Assembly (NCBI RefSeq): GCF_004135365.1 | Contig: NZ_CP035492.1 | Span: 1,054,001 to 1,118,000 of the forward strand | Length of the DNA: 64,000 nucleotides | Source of the DNA: Paenibacillus protaetiae | Lineage (GTDB): Bacteria > Bacillota > Bacilli > Paenibacillales > Paenibacillaceae | Direction of reading: 5' to 3' | Notes under the pieces: generated by a model | Databases searched by the model: none | Seen by the model: the letters and a program-made list of their open reading frames with translations, nothing else | Told to the model about the DNA's origin: nothing | Position numbers and translations under genes: made by a program | Shown here: piece after piece, positions 1 through 7,727 of the stretch | Layout of the letters: every line of letters starts with the position of its first letter | Numbering within the stretch: position 1 is the first letter of the stretch

Positions 1-1017
1 AAACGAGCTGCCTCTATTCGAAAAGCGCTGTCGAAAATAGACATGGTGAAACGTCCGGTGCTGGAACAAAAAAACGCTGATTTTTCCGTTTCGATGCTGG
101 ATCGCTCGGGCAAAAGAGTGATTTCGTTTGAGCAGCTGACCAAACGGTTTGGAAACCGGCTAATTGTAGAGCAAGCGGAGGGCAGCCTTCTGTTTGGAGA
201 TAAAATTGCATTGGTTGGAGGTAACGGTACAGGTAAAACGACTTTCCTTCATCTGTTAAGAGGCGCATTAGCTCCGGATGAAGGGCTAATTACGCAAGGC
301 TCCCGGCTAGTTATCGGTTATTTGGCCCAGCAAGAGCCTGTTCCTAATGAAAAACAGTCGGTTCTGGATTATTTCCGTACAGAAGAAGCATTGGAGGAAG
401 GGGAAGCCCGCCGCGAGCTGGCCCGTTACTTGTTTTACGGGACTCATGTATTTAAACCGCTGCAGTCGCTCTCCGGCGGCGAATGGACCCGGCTGCGTCT
501 AGCGATGCTCATGCGAAAAAAACCTAATCTGCTGCTGTTGGACGAACCAACGAACCATCTCGATATCGCTTCACGCGAAGCGTTGGAAGAAGCGCTCGAA
601 GATTTTCCGGGAACGGTGTTCGCCATCTCGCATGACCGGTATTTTATTAACCGGCTGGCGAAGCAGATCTGGGAAATCGAAAATGCGCGTTTACTTTGTT
701 TTTCCGGTCATTACGAGGATTACAAGGCAAAGCGGGATCAGTTAAGAAGCCATAAGCCCGGTGAACTGCATAAGCAGCCGGGCAAGAAATTTGAACAGCC
801 GAGTAAAGGGAAAGAGAAGGATAGGACCCAAAGCAGTGAACAGCTGCTGAAGCATATCACTGCCATCGAAGCAGACTTGGCTAGATTAGATTCGGAAATA
901 GCCCGGCTGTCCGATTCGGCGGAACTAAAGGAGCTGGCAGCGAAATGGGAAGAAAGAGAAGCGCTTCAAATCAAGCTGGATGAACGGACCGAGCAATGGT
1001 TGAAGCTTAGCGAATAA
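1..1017 (+). CDS. ABC-F family ATPase, C-terminal part (5' end outside window)
   Basis: The reading frame is open from the first base, so the gene starts before the window; 338 residues are visible. They cover the end of the inter-domain linker, the second nucleotide-binding domain and a C-terminal coiled coil. Visible motifs are the Walker A GGNGTGKTT, the signature LSGGEWTRLRLA and the Walker B with DEPTNHLD, followed by the switch histidine in AISHDRYF. The last 60 or so residues are rich in E, K, L and R in a heptad-like pattern. ABC-F proteins are soluble and act on the ribosome, either as translation factors or as protectors against antibiotics. Which of these applies cannot be told without the linker. 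A strong terminator follows directly. Confidence 0.9.
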   Translation, partial: KRAASIRKALSKIDMVKRPVLEQKNADFSVSMLDRSGKRVISFEQLTKRFGNRLIVEQAEGSLLFGDKIALVGGNGTGKTTFLHLLRGALAPDEGLITQGSRLVIGYLAQQEPVPNEKQSVLDYFRTEEALEEGEARRELARYLFYGTHVFKPLQSLSGGEWTRLRLAMLMRKKPNLLLLDEPTNHLDIASREALEEALEDFPGTVFAISHDRYFINRLAKQIWEIENARLLCFSGHYEDYKAKRDQLRSHKPGELHKQPGKKFEQPSKGKEKDRTQSSEQLLKHITAIEADLARLDSEIARLSDSAELKELAAKWEEREALQIKLDERTEQWLKLSE

Positions 1018-1111
1018 GACCAAACGATACCAGACATGAAAGTTTGGGTTGGGTTGCACAACAAGCATAACCGTTCCTGCTCGCGCTCACGCTCGAAAAG
1101 AGTTCTCACTT

Positions 1112-1158
1112 ACAAACACCGGCTATTGGAAAGATCCAATAGCCGGTGTTTGTTTATT
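1112..1158 (+). terminator. Rho-independent terminator of the ABC-F gene
   Basis: A perfect 19-bp inverted repeat (1112-1130 and 1135-1153) with a 4-nt loop is followed by a short T-rich stretch. It separates the ABC-F gene from the zinc locus. Confidence 0.85.
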
Positions 1159-1181
1159 TGCCGCGTGATAGAGGAAAAAGC

Positions 1182-1204
1182 TTAATCGTAATGTTGACGA
1201 TTAA
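1182..1204. promoter_or_regulatory. Zur box-like operator 1
   Basis: TTAATCGT and ACGATTAA flank a 7-nt centre, giving a near-palindrome close to the Bacillus Zur consensus TCGTAATNATTACGA. It is the first of three such sites ahead of the zinc genes and contains a TTGACG that could serve as a -35 element. Zur represses these promoters when zinc is sufficient. Confidence 0.7.
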
Positions 1205-1228
1205 GAGAAGTTCTGTTATTGTATACAC

Positions 1229-1250
1229 TAATCGTAATAGTTACGAATAA
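1229..1250. promoter_or_regulatory. Zur box-like operator 2
   Basis: TCGTAAT-A-GTTACGA matches the 7-1-7 Zur consensus with one deviation. It sits about 35 bp upstream of an orphan ribosome site and ATG at 1284. Confidence 0.8.
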
Positions 1251-1283
1251 AAAGGCTATAGCATAAAAGAGAGGGGGAGCCAA

Positions 1284-1330
1284 ATGCACGGCCAATAGGC
1301 AAAACAAGTTCAATCCATACGATTGAACTT
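1284..1330 (+). other. Orphan translation start (4-codon frame) followed by hairpin
   Basis: GAGGGGGAG lies at the right distance before ATG, but the frame reads M-H-G-Q-stop. It is followed by a perfect 10-bp hairpin (1306-1315 with 1321-1330). With a Zur box in front, this looks like either a regulatory leader or the scar of a deleted zinc-regulated gene. See the finding on the missing ATPase. Confidence 0.45.
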
Positions 1331-1343
1331 TATTATCGCCACC

Positions 1344-1363
1344 TAATCGTAATGGTTACTATT
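1344..1363. promoter_or_regulatory. Zur box-like operator 3
   Basis: TCGTAAT-G-GTTACTA resembles the Zur consensus with two deviations in the right arm. It lies about 70 bp before the permease start and would give that gene its own zinc control. Confidence 0.65.
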
Positions 1364-1431
1364 TATTCGAAAGCCTTTTATCCGAGGAAAGGGATACGGG
1401 CTTACATCTTGGATGGGAAAGGAGGCTAGAC

Positions 1432-2262
1432 ATGGAGATGCTGCAATACGATTTTATGCGCAGAGCGATGCTCGCGGGCAGTATGATCGCGCTGATCGCA
1501 TCGGTACTCGGCGTCTATCTGCTGCTCAGAAGGCAGGCTATGGTAGCCGACATGCTGTCGCATGTATCGCTGGCTGGTGTCGCCCTTGGCGCTTATCTAC
1601 AGCTGAATCCGTCAATCACCGGTTTTGCAGTTGCCATAATCGGGGCGGCAGCTGTTGAATACGTGCGCAGGGTGTACAAAAGCTTCAGCGAGCTGTCCGT
1701 GGCGATCATTATGGTCGGCGGATTATCGCTGGCTATGATCATGATTGCCATGAACAAAAGCGTGAACATGAACTTATCGTCTTATTTGTTTGGCTCGGTT
1801 GTAGCCGTTGGCCGGACGGATCTGCTGGAGCTGTTTATTTCGGCAATGATTGGCGCCATCTTTTGTTTGGTGTTCCGGAGATCCCTTTACTTAATTGCGT
1901 TTGATGAGGATATCGCCAAAGCCAGCGGCGTGCAGGTGGCGCGGGTTTCGCTCGGATTCAGTGTCGTAACCGGCATGATTGTCGCTTCTGCCATGCCAAT
2001 CGTTGGCGTATTGCTATTGTCCTCGCTGCTCATTTTGCCCGCTGCGCTGGCAATTCGGGTAGCATCGGGATTTGCGGCCGCGATACTGTTATCCATGATA
2101 ACCGGACTGACGGGAACGCTGGCGGGGATAACGGCATCTTATGCGTTTGATTTTCCGCCTGGCGCAACGATTGCTTTTGTATTGCTGTTGCTGCTCGTTG
2201 CCGGGCTTGGCATTAAACGATTGCAAGTTATAGTCAAATCATATAAATGGAGGATATCTTAG
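1432..2262 (+). CDS. znuB: Zinc ABC transporter permease (ABC-3 family)
   Basis: This 276-residue, very hydrophobic protein with 7-9 membrane segments belongs to the ABC-3 metal permease family (ZnuB/AdcB/MntB). The N-terminal stretch with LLLRRQAMVADMLSHVSLAG is typical: the ADxxSH segment is the cytoplasmic loop that contacts the ATPase. The ATG is well placed after AAAGGAGG. Upstream Zur boxes and the adjacent zinc-binding lipoprotein and CobW GTPase make zinc the likely substrate. The next gene begins almost at its stop codon, so the two are translated together. No ABC ATPase gene is adjacent, which is unusual because the family needs one. Confidence 0.9.
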   Translation: MEMLQYDFMRRAMLAGSMIALIASVLGVYLLLRRQAMVADMLSHVSLAGVALGAYLQLNPSITGFAVAIIGAAAVEYVRRVYKSFSELSVAIIMVGGLSLAMIMIAMNKSVNMNLSSYLFGSVVAVGRTDLLELFISAMIGAIFCLVFRRSLYLIAFDEDIAKASGVQVARVSLGFSVVTGMIVASAMPIVGVLLLSSLLILPAALAIRVASGFAAAILLSMITGLTGTLAGITASYAFDFPPGATIAFVLLLLLVAGLGIKRLQVIVKSYKWRIS

Positions 2263-2263
2263 A

Positions 2264-3220
2264 ATGAAATATGGGTTATCGCTATCTGCTGCTTTATTGT
2301 TATGTATCGCTTTGCTGTCGGGCTGCGGCAAAACGTCCGGTCATGCCAACGACGGGAAGCTGAATGTCGCCGTTACCTTTTATCCGATGTATGAATTTAC
2401 GAAGCAAGTAGCCGGGGAGCATGCGAATGTAACGGCGCTTATACCGCCATCCGTAGAACCGCATGATTGGGAACCAAGCGCCAAAGATATGACGATCATT
2501 CAGAATGCGGATGTTTTTGTATATAACGGTCTGATTGAAGGCTGGGCAGACAGCGCATTATCGGCTGCGCCAAATGACAAACGGATTGCGGTCCAGGCAA
2601 GCAAGGGGATTTCGCTTATAGAAGGCACAGCAGAGGAGGAAGAGGAGCATGAGGAAGACCATGAGGAAGACCATGGCAGCCATGGCGAAGAGCAGGCTTT
2701 GGATCCGCATGTGTGGCTAAGCCCTGTATTGGCCCAGCAAGAAGTGTCGGCCATCGAACAGGCGCTTGAGCAGGCCGATCCCGCTCATAAAGCGGATTAC
2801 AAAACGAATGCGGCAGCTTATATTGCCAAGCTGAAGCAATTGGACCAGGACTACCGCGCCGGTCTGCAAAATGTCAAAAAGAAAAGCTTCGTCACGCAGC
2901 ATGCCGCGTTCGGTTATTTGGCGAAGGAATACGGGCTGACCCAAATCCCGATCGCCGGATTATCTCCCGATCAAGAGCCGTCTCCGGAAAATATGGCGGA
3001 AATTGTGAAGTTTGCGAAACAAAACGATGTGAAGACGATCTTTTTCGAGACGCTAGTCGATCCGAAGGTCGCGAGAACCGTAGCTGACGAGATTGGCGCC
3101 AAGACCGATGTCCTGAATCCGCTCGAAGGGCTGACGGATGAAGACAAAACGAATCATCTGGATTACATCAGCATCATGACGAACAATTTGAAAGCTTTGC
3201 AAAAGGCGCTGAACGAATAG
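2264..3220 (+). CDS. znuA: Zinc-binding lipoprotein of ABC transporter (ZnuA/AdcA type)
   Basis: This is a 318-residue cluster A-I metal-binding protein. A signal peptide ends in the lipobox LLSGC, so the mature protein is anchored outside the membrane. Expected metal ligands are visible as His in VEPHDWEPS, His in DPHVWLSP, His in VTQHAAFGY and the acidic residue in ETLVDPKVA. Between the first two lies a long Glu/His-rich loop of about 20 residues, the hallmark of zinc rather than manganese binders; it is thought to collect zinc. It delivers zinc to the permease encoded just upstream. The ribosome site GGAGGA lies inside the end of the permease gene. Confidence 0.93.
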   Translation: MKYGLSLSAALLLCIALLSGCGKTSGHANDGKLNVAVTFYPMYEFTKQVAGEHANVTALIPPSVEPHDWEPSAKDMTIIQNADVFVYNGLIEGWADSALSAAPNDKRIAVQASKGISLIEGTAEEEEEHEEDHEEDHGSHGEEQALDPHVWLSPVLAQQEVSAIEQALEQADPAHKADYKTNAAAYIAKLKQLDQDYRAGLQNVKKKSFVTQHAAFGYLAKEYGLTQIPIAGLSPDQEPSPENMAEIVKFAKQNDVKTIFFETLVDPKVARTVADEIGAKTDVLNPLEGLTDEDKTNHLDYISIMTNNLKALQKALNE

Positions 3221-3297
3221 ATTTTTCGATCCGGTCAGTTGCCAGATTACCGGCTGGACCGGCACTGTACCGCTGCCAGCCCTAAGGAGAAATGAAG

Positions 3298-4482
3298 ATG
3301 AACCCTATACCGGTTACCGTACTTAGCGGATATTTAGGATCCGGAAAAACAACGGTGCTCAACCATATCCTGAACAACCGCCAAGGGATGAAGGTGGCTG
3401 TTATCGTCAACGACTTAAGCGAAGTTAACATCGACGCAGGACTGATCAAGCAAGGCGGCGGGCTATCGAGAACGGAAGAGAAACTGGTCGAAATGTCCAA
3501 TGGCTGTATTTGCTGCACGCTTCGCGAAGATTTGCTCCGTGAAGTCGAACGACTGGCGCAAGAAGGGAAACATGATTACATTCTGATTGAATCAACCGGG
3601 GTTGGCGAGCCGATCCCGGTTGCGCAAACCTTCACATACATGGATGAGGAGCAGGGGATCGATCTCAGCCGCTTATGCAAGCTGGATTGCATGGTCACCG
3701 TTGTGGACGCGTACCGTTTCTGGAATGATTTTTCTTCTGGCGAGACATTGCTTGAACGAAGCTTGGCCGTCGGAGAAGAGGATGATCGCGAGGTGGTTGA
3801 CCTGCTGATCGATCAAATCGAATTTTGTGATGTGCTGCTGCTGAACAAATGTGACCTCATCAACGAAGATGAGCTTGTACAGCTGGAAAGTTTATTACGC
3901 AAGCTGCAGCCGCGGGCCAAGCTGATTCGCACCGTAAATGGAAAGGTTGACCCTGCCGAGCTGTTAAATACCGGACGGTTTGATTTTGACGAAGCCAGCT
4001 CGTCAGCCGGCTGGTTAAGAGAGCTGAATAAACCCGTACATACGCCTGAGACGGAAGAATACGGCATTTCTTCGTTTGTGTATGAGCGTGTTCGCCCGAT
4101 GCATCCGGAACGTTTACTGGAATGGTTGGAGGACTGGCCGGCTGAAGTTGTCCGTGCAAAAGGCGTGATGTGGGTGGCCACACGAGACCGGATCGGACAT
4201 AGTTTAAGCCAGGCGGGGCCATCCATCCAATTCGGTCCGGCGGGCTTTTGGATTGCCGCGTTACCGCAAGCCGAACAGCAATTGTACCGGCAGGAAGATC
4301 CGGCGTTAGACGCCAGCTGGTCGGTGGAATATGGCGACCGGATCAACAAAATTGTTTTTATCGGAATCGGTATGGATCGGGAGGCCATCATTTCTTCGCT
4401 TGATGAATGCCTGCTGACAGACACCGAAATGGCGCAGGATTGGCGCCGGTTCCACGACCCGCTCCCTGCCGTGCAGGCTTGA
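3298..4482 (+). CDS. CobW/COG0523 GTPase, ZagA-like zinc metallochaperone
   Basis: This GTPase of about 394 residues has the P-loop GYLGSGKTT at the N-terminus, the metal-binding CxCC motif in NGCICCTLRED, the guanine-specificity motif NKCD and a C-terminal CobW_C domain. COG0523 proteins under Zur control (YciC/ZagA in B. subtilis) pass zinc to target enzymes during zinc limitation, which fits the Zur-box-preceded neighbours. Two in-frame ATGs occur at 3292 and 3298. AAGGAG ends only 2 nt before the first, so the second is preferred. It is followed by a terminator. The cytoplasmic location and zinc role are inferred from the family and context. Confidence 0.9.
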   Translation: MNPIPVTVLSGYLGSGKTTVLNHILNNRQGMKVAVIVNDLSEVNIDAGLIKQGGGLSRTEEKLVEMSNGCICCTLREDLLREVERLAQEGKHDYILIESTGVGEPIPVAQTFTYMDEEQGIDLSRLCKLDCMVTVVDAYRFWNDFSSGETLLERSLAVGEEDDREVVDLLIDQIEFCDVLLLNKCDLINEDELVQLESLLRKLQPRAKLIRTVNGKVDPAELLNTGRFDFDEASSSAGWLRELNKPVHTPETEEYGISSFVYERVRPMHPERLLEWLEDWPAEVVRAKGVMWVATRDRIGHSLSQAGPSIQFGPAGFWIAALPQAEQQLYRQEDPALDASWSVEYGDRINKIVFIGIGMDREAIISSLDECLLTDTEMAQDWRRFHDPLPAVQA

Positions 4483-4514
4483 ATGCGATAACACTTGATT
4501 TGCGCGCCCCGATA

Positions 4515-4542
4515 CGGCAGCCCGAGAGGGCTGCCGTTTTGT
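4515..4542 (+). terminator. Terminator after the zinc locus
   Basis: CGGCAGCCC and GGGCTGCCG form a 9-bp stem with loop GAGA followed by TTTTGT. It ends the znuB-znuA-cobW unit. Confidence 0.85.
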
Positions 4543-4743
4543 CGGTTATGCGCAACATTTTGTTTTTACCCGAGTTACATAGAGTAGGAGATAGTAGGGA
4601 GAGCGTTTAGAGCAGCCGGAATACGCAGAAGACGAGACTCTTATCCATAACTGAAACGGAGAATACTCTGGTCTTGAACGGTCTCCTTGCGCGTATGATG
4701 CTTCCGGATGTCCAGCTTCCGCATTACCATTAGAGCGTAAAGG

Positions 4744-5724
4744 GTGATCACTCTGAATTTGGCCATGAATAATCAGTTGCTGGCGCTGGCAGAACGGATT
4801 GCGGCGGACTATTTGCAGGAGAAAGTAATCGCTTCTTATCCGATTATCGGCAAAGGTTTTGTCAATCAGGTTGTGGCAGTACAATCGGCAAGCCGCAAGC
4901 TTGTCATCCGAATGAACGATTTAGACACCTATCCGGTTATTCAAAAAGAGCAATGGTGCATTAAGCAAGCGACGGAAGCCGGAATACCGGGTCCGCAGGT
5001 GCTGGACATTGGAACGGAAGAAGCTATCGCTTACATAATTTTATCGTTTGTGGAAGGCGAGAACGGGGTGGACAGTACCGCTGATCCGATCGAAGTATGG
5101 AGACAGCTGGGGCAGTACGTCAAGCGGATTCAATCTATTCCAGTGCAAGGATACGGCGAGCAGCTGAAAGATCCGCTCCAAGGGAGGTTTGTTTCTCCTC
5201 CGCATGCCGGATCGGATGGAAGCTGGCAAGGTTACGTGCAATACAATATGAACAGCCTGACTGAAGAAGACCGGCTAATCGGGCTTGGGGTTATGACTTG
5301 GGAGGAAGCGCAGCAAATTCACGGCATTTTCTCCGGCTTACTGCAGCAGTCGTTTGTATTTGGATTGGCGCATGGAGATCTTTCCTTACAAAATATAATG
5401 GTCAGCCCGGCTGGGCAAGTTATTTTGCTGGATTGGGGCAGTGCAGAGGTTGGCGTTATGCCCTACGGCGATATTTTGCTAGTAATGCAAGCTTCACTGA
5501 AAGGGGGCAAACCCAGCAAAAGCGAGTTTCAAGCTTTTATGGAAGGACGCGGCTTAAACGAAGATGATCTTCCGTTACTTATGCCGCTGTTATTATTGCG
5601 CTCATTCGACACTTTAAGATGGGCGATTGACCGCTGCCCCGAACGCATCGAGGAATACGCAGCTTTTGCCCGGCAAGTGGTGAAGATGATCAACATCAGC
5701 GAAACAAACAAGACAAGTCCCTGA
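4744..5724 (+). CDS. APH-fold phosphotransferase
   Basis: This 326-residue protein belongs to the aminoglycoside phosphotransferase/choline kinase superfamily. The catalytic loop AHGDLSLQNIM (around residue 209) and the metal-binding LLDWGSAE (around 225) are clear. The substrate is unknown: family members phosphorylate antibiotics, choline, homoserine or sugars. The start is uncertain. GTG at 4744 has only a weak AAAGG before it, and ATG at 4765 has no better site. It is monocistronic, lying between two terminators. The spacer before it (4543-4743) shows no gene. Confidence 0.8.
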   Translation: MITLNLAMNNQLLALAERIAADYLQEKVIASYPIIGKGFVNQVVAVQSASRKLVIRMNDLDTYPVIQKEQWCIKQATEAGIPGPQVLDIGTEEAIAYIILSFVEGENGVDSTADPIEVWRQLGQYVKRIQSIPVQGYGEQLKDPLQGRFVSPPHAGSDGSWQGYVQYNMNSLTEEDRLIGLGVMTWEEAQQIHGIFSGLLQQSFVFGLAHGDLSLQNIMVSPAGQVILLDWGSAEVGVMPYGDILLVMQASLKGGKPSKSEFQAFMEGRGLNEDDLPLLMPLLLLRSFDTLRWAIDRCPERIEEYAAFARQVVKMINISETNKTSP

Positions 5725-5750
5725 TATTAAGGGACTTGTCTTGTTTGTTT
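5702..5750 (+). terminator. Long terminator overlapping the kinase stop codon
   Basis: A perfect 21-bp inverted repeat (5702-5722 and 5730-5750) with a 7-nt loop. The left arm includes the last codons of the upstream kinase gene, and the right arm itself is T-rich. Confidence 0.85.
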
Positions 5751-5762
5751 GGTCGTTAAACG

Positions 5763-5852
5763 CAAATAACGCTCACTACATCAAGCGTTATTTGTCGTCA
5801 AAACGCAAAAGACTAGTCGTGAAATGCATAGACCATACTGATAATTATCAGT
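5763..5852. promoter_or_regulatory. Two inverted repeats ahead of the sensor kinase gene
   Basis: The first is CAAATAACGCT/AGCGTTATTTG (5763-5773, 5784-5794), a perfect 11-bp hairpin without a T-run. The second is the 16-bp palindrome ACTGATAATTATCAGT (5837-5852), which resembles a shortened Fur box. Both lie in the 195-bp gap before the YesM-type gene and could be operators. No regulator can be assigned. Confidence 0.4.
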
Positions 5853-5969
5853 TAATCTGAAGTGTGCAGCCAATAAGGGCTAGCACATTGGTCGTAACTC
5901 CCGGGTCGTATTGCAATCTTTTTAATTCGGGATAGGACGGTTGAGATGATTTTTGATCAGGAGGCCCGA

Positions 5970-7721
5970 ATGTTTAAGCATCTTAGATCCATTGCATGGA
6001 ATTCAACTCCGGTCAAGCTGGTGCTTGGCCTATTGGGCATTACGCTGCCTTTGATCGCGCTGCTGCTCTATAACAACTCATACAGTGTTAACGTCATTCA
6101 CAGTCAGGTGGCCGCATCGGATAAAAACCTGATCGACATTTATATGAAGCAAATCGATGCGCAGCTAACGGAGGTTGAGCGGCATTTGGCCGGTTTATCG
6201 TCGACCGACTTAAACGTTCAGGAGATGGGGGACAGCCAGTCGGAGGACGAGTACATTCTCGCCAAAACAGCTGTTTACCGGAAGCTGACGTCTGATTTGT
6301 CGATTTATCCGTATATCGACGGTTTTTATATTTATTCGTTAAAGCACCATGACGGTGTAGAGGCTTATAAAGGACAGCTGGCGTATCCGCAGCTGCTTGA
6401 TTTGCGCAAGGCGCTGGAAGGGAGGGCTATTCAGCTGTCGCAAAAAGCGCAATACGAAAACGTACAATGGAAAGTCCAGCAAGTCGGCGGAGCGTATTAT
6501 TTGATTCGTCTCATGCATGACGACGATTTGTATGTTGGCGCTTGGGTGAATGCATCCAGCATCATACAGCCTTTGCTTGGCATGAGAACCGGCAGCACCG
6601 GAGCTGTACTTGTAGTGGATGACCAAGGCCGCACCCTATACTCCACACGGGACATGTCCAAGGAGAAATTGGATTTCTCTCGCGGATTCCAAGACTATTA
6701 TTTGTCCGGGCAAAAAGATACGTATTTAATTGTCGGAGAGCCGTCTGCCAAAGGCGGCTTCAGCTTGTCTGCGGCCATTCCCGACCATTCCATTCTCGAA
6801 AACTTGCCTTACTTAACGAGAGCCTCCACAATCGTGATTCTCCTGGCGCTATTAATGCTGCCGCTTAGCTTCCTGCTTCTCCGCAAGGTGCTGCTGCTGC
6901 CGCTTCGCAAAATGGTTGGCGCCATGAGGCTGATTGGCGAAGGCAACTTCAACATCCGGATGGACTTATCCCATGCTCCCGATGAAATTGTCATCGTGAA
7001 CCGGACCTTCAACACGATGATTTCAAAAATCGAAGAGCTTAAAATCAACGTCTACGAAGAGCAGATCAGCAAGCAGCGGGCGGAGCTTAAGCAATTGCAG
7101 CTTCAGATCAATCCGCATTTTTTCATGAATTCATTAAACATTTTGTACAATCTGGCACAGGTGAAGCAATATGCACTCATACAGGAGATGACGATGAACC
7201 TCGTGCATTATTTCCGTTATCTGTTTCAAAGCCATCAGCCGCTTGCTCCGTTAAAGGACGAGCTGCGGCATATCCGGCATTATTTGCACATTCAGCAAAT
7301 GCGGTTTCCGAATACCTTTTCCTGCGAAATCAACATCCCGCCTTATTTGGAAAATGTAGCGATCCCGCCGCTTATGCTGCAAACCGTTGTCGAAAATTCC
7401 GTCAAATACGCAGTGAAGCCGGGGGAGCCGATCCTGCTGGCTATCGAAGCCGAGCTTAATGATCTGACTGAGCAGCCAACGGTTTGCATCACCATCAGAG
7501 ATAACGGCGAAGGATATTCCGATGCGGCATTGGCCCGGATTCGCGAAGGAAAGGTGTATGCGGATGAGACCGGCGAGCATTTTGGGTTATGGAACAGCAG
7601 AGAACGTTTAAAGCTCCAATTCGGGGATAAGGCTTGGATGGACTGCTATAATGATGACCCTCACGGAGCCGTAACGGAAATTACAATTCCGCTGTACGCG
7701 AGCCAGGAACAGAAGGAGTGA
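5970..7721 (+). CDS. yesM: Sensor histidine kinase, YesM family
   Basis: This kinase of about 583 residues has a membrane segment near residues 15-35, an extracytoplasmic sensing domain of about 240 residues, a second membrane segment near 280-300 and a HAMP domain. A His_kinase domain follows with the phospho-acceptor His in QINPHFFMNSLN (near 382), then an ATPase domain with VENSVKYAV, DNGEGY and GLWNSRERL. An upstream in-frame ATG at 5946 exists, but AGGAGG lies 5 nt before the ATG at 5970, so the latter is chosen. Such kinases pair with YesN regulators and usually control a neighbouring sugar transporter. The regulator gene follows 6 bp later and the transporter after that. Confidence 0.93.
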   Translation: MFKHLRSIAWNSTPVKLVLGLLGITLPLIALLLYNNSYSVNVIHSQVAASDKNLIDIYMKQIDAQLTEVERHLAGLSSTDLNVQEMGDSQSEDEYILAKTAVYRKLTSDLSIYPYIDGFYIYSLKHHDGVEAYKGQLAYPQLLDLRKALEGRAIQLSQKAQYENVQWKVQQVGGAYYLIRLMHDDDLYVGAWVNASSIIQPLLGMRTGSTGAVLVVDDQGRTLYSTRDMSKEKLDFSRGFQDYYLSGQKDTYLIVGEPSAKGGFSLSAAIPDHSILENLPYLTRASTIVILLALLMLPLSFLLLRKVLLLPLRKMVGAMRLIGEGNFNIRMDLSHAPDEIVIVNRTFNTMISKIEELKINVYEEQISKQRAELKQLQLQINPHFFMNSLNILYNLAQVKQYALIQEMTMNLVHYFRYLFQSHQPLAPLKDELRHIRHYLHIQQMRFPNTFSCEINIPPYLENVAIPPLMLQTVVENSVKYAVKPGEPILLAIEAELNDLTEQPTVCITIRDNGEGYSDAALARIREGKVYADETGEHFGLWNSRERLKLQFGDKAWMDCYNDDPHGAVTEITIPLYASQEQKE

Positions 7722-7727
7722 ACGGGT

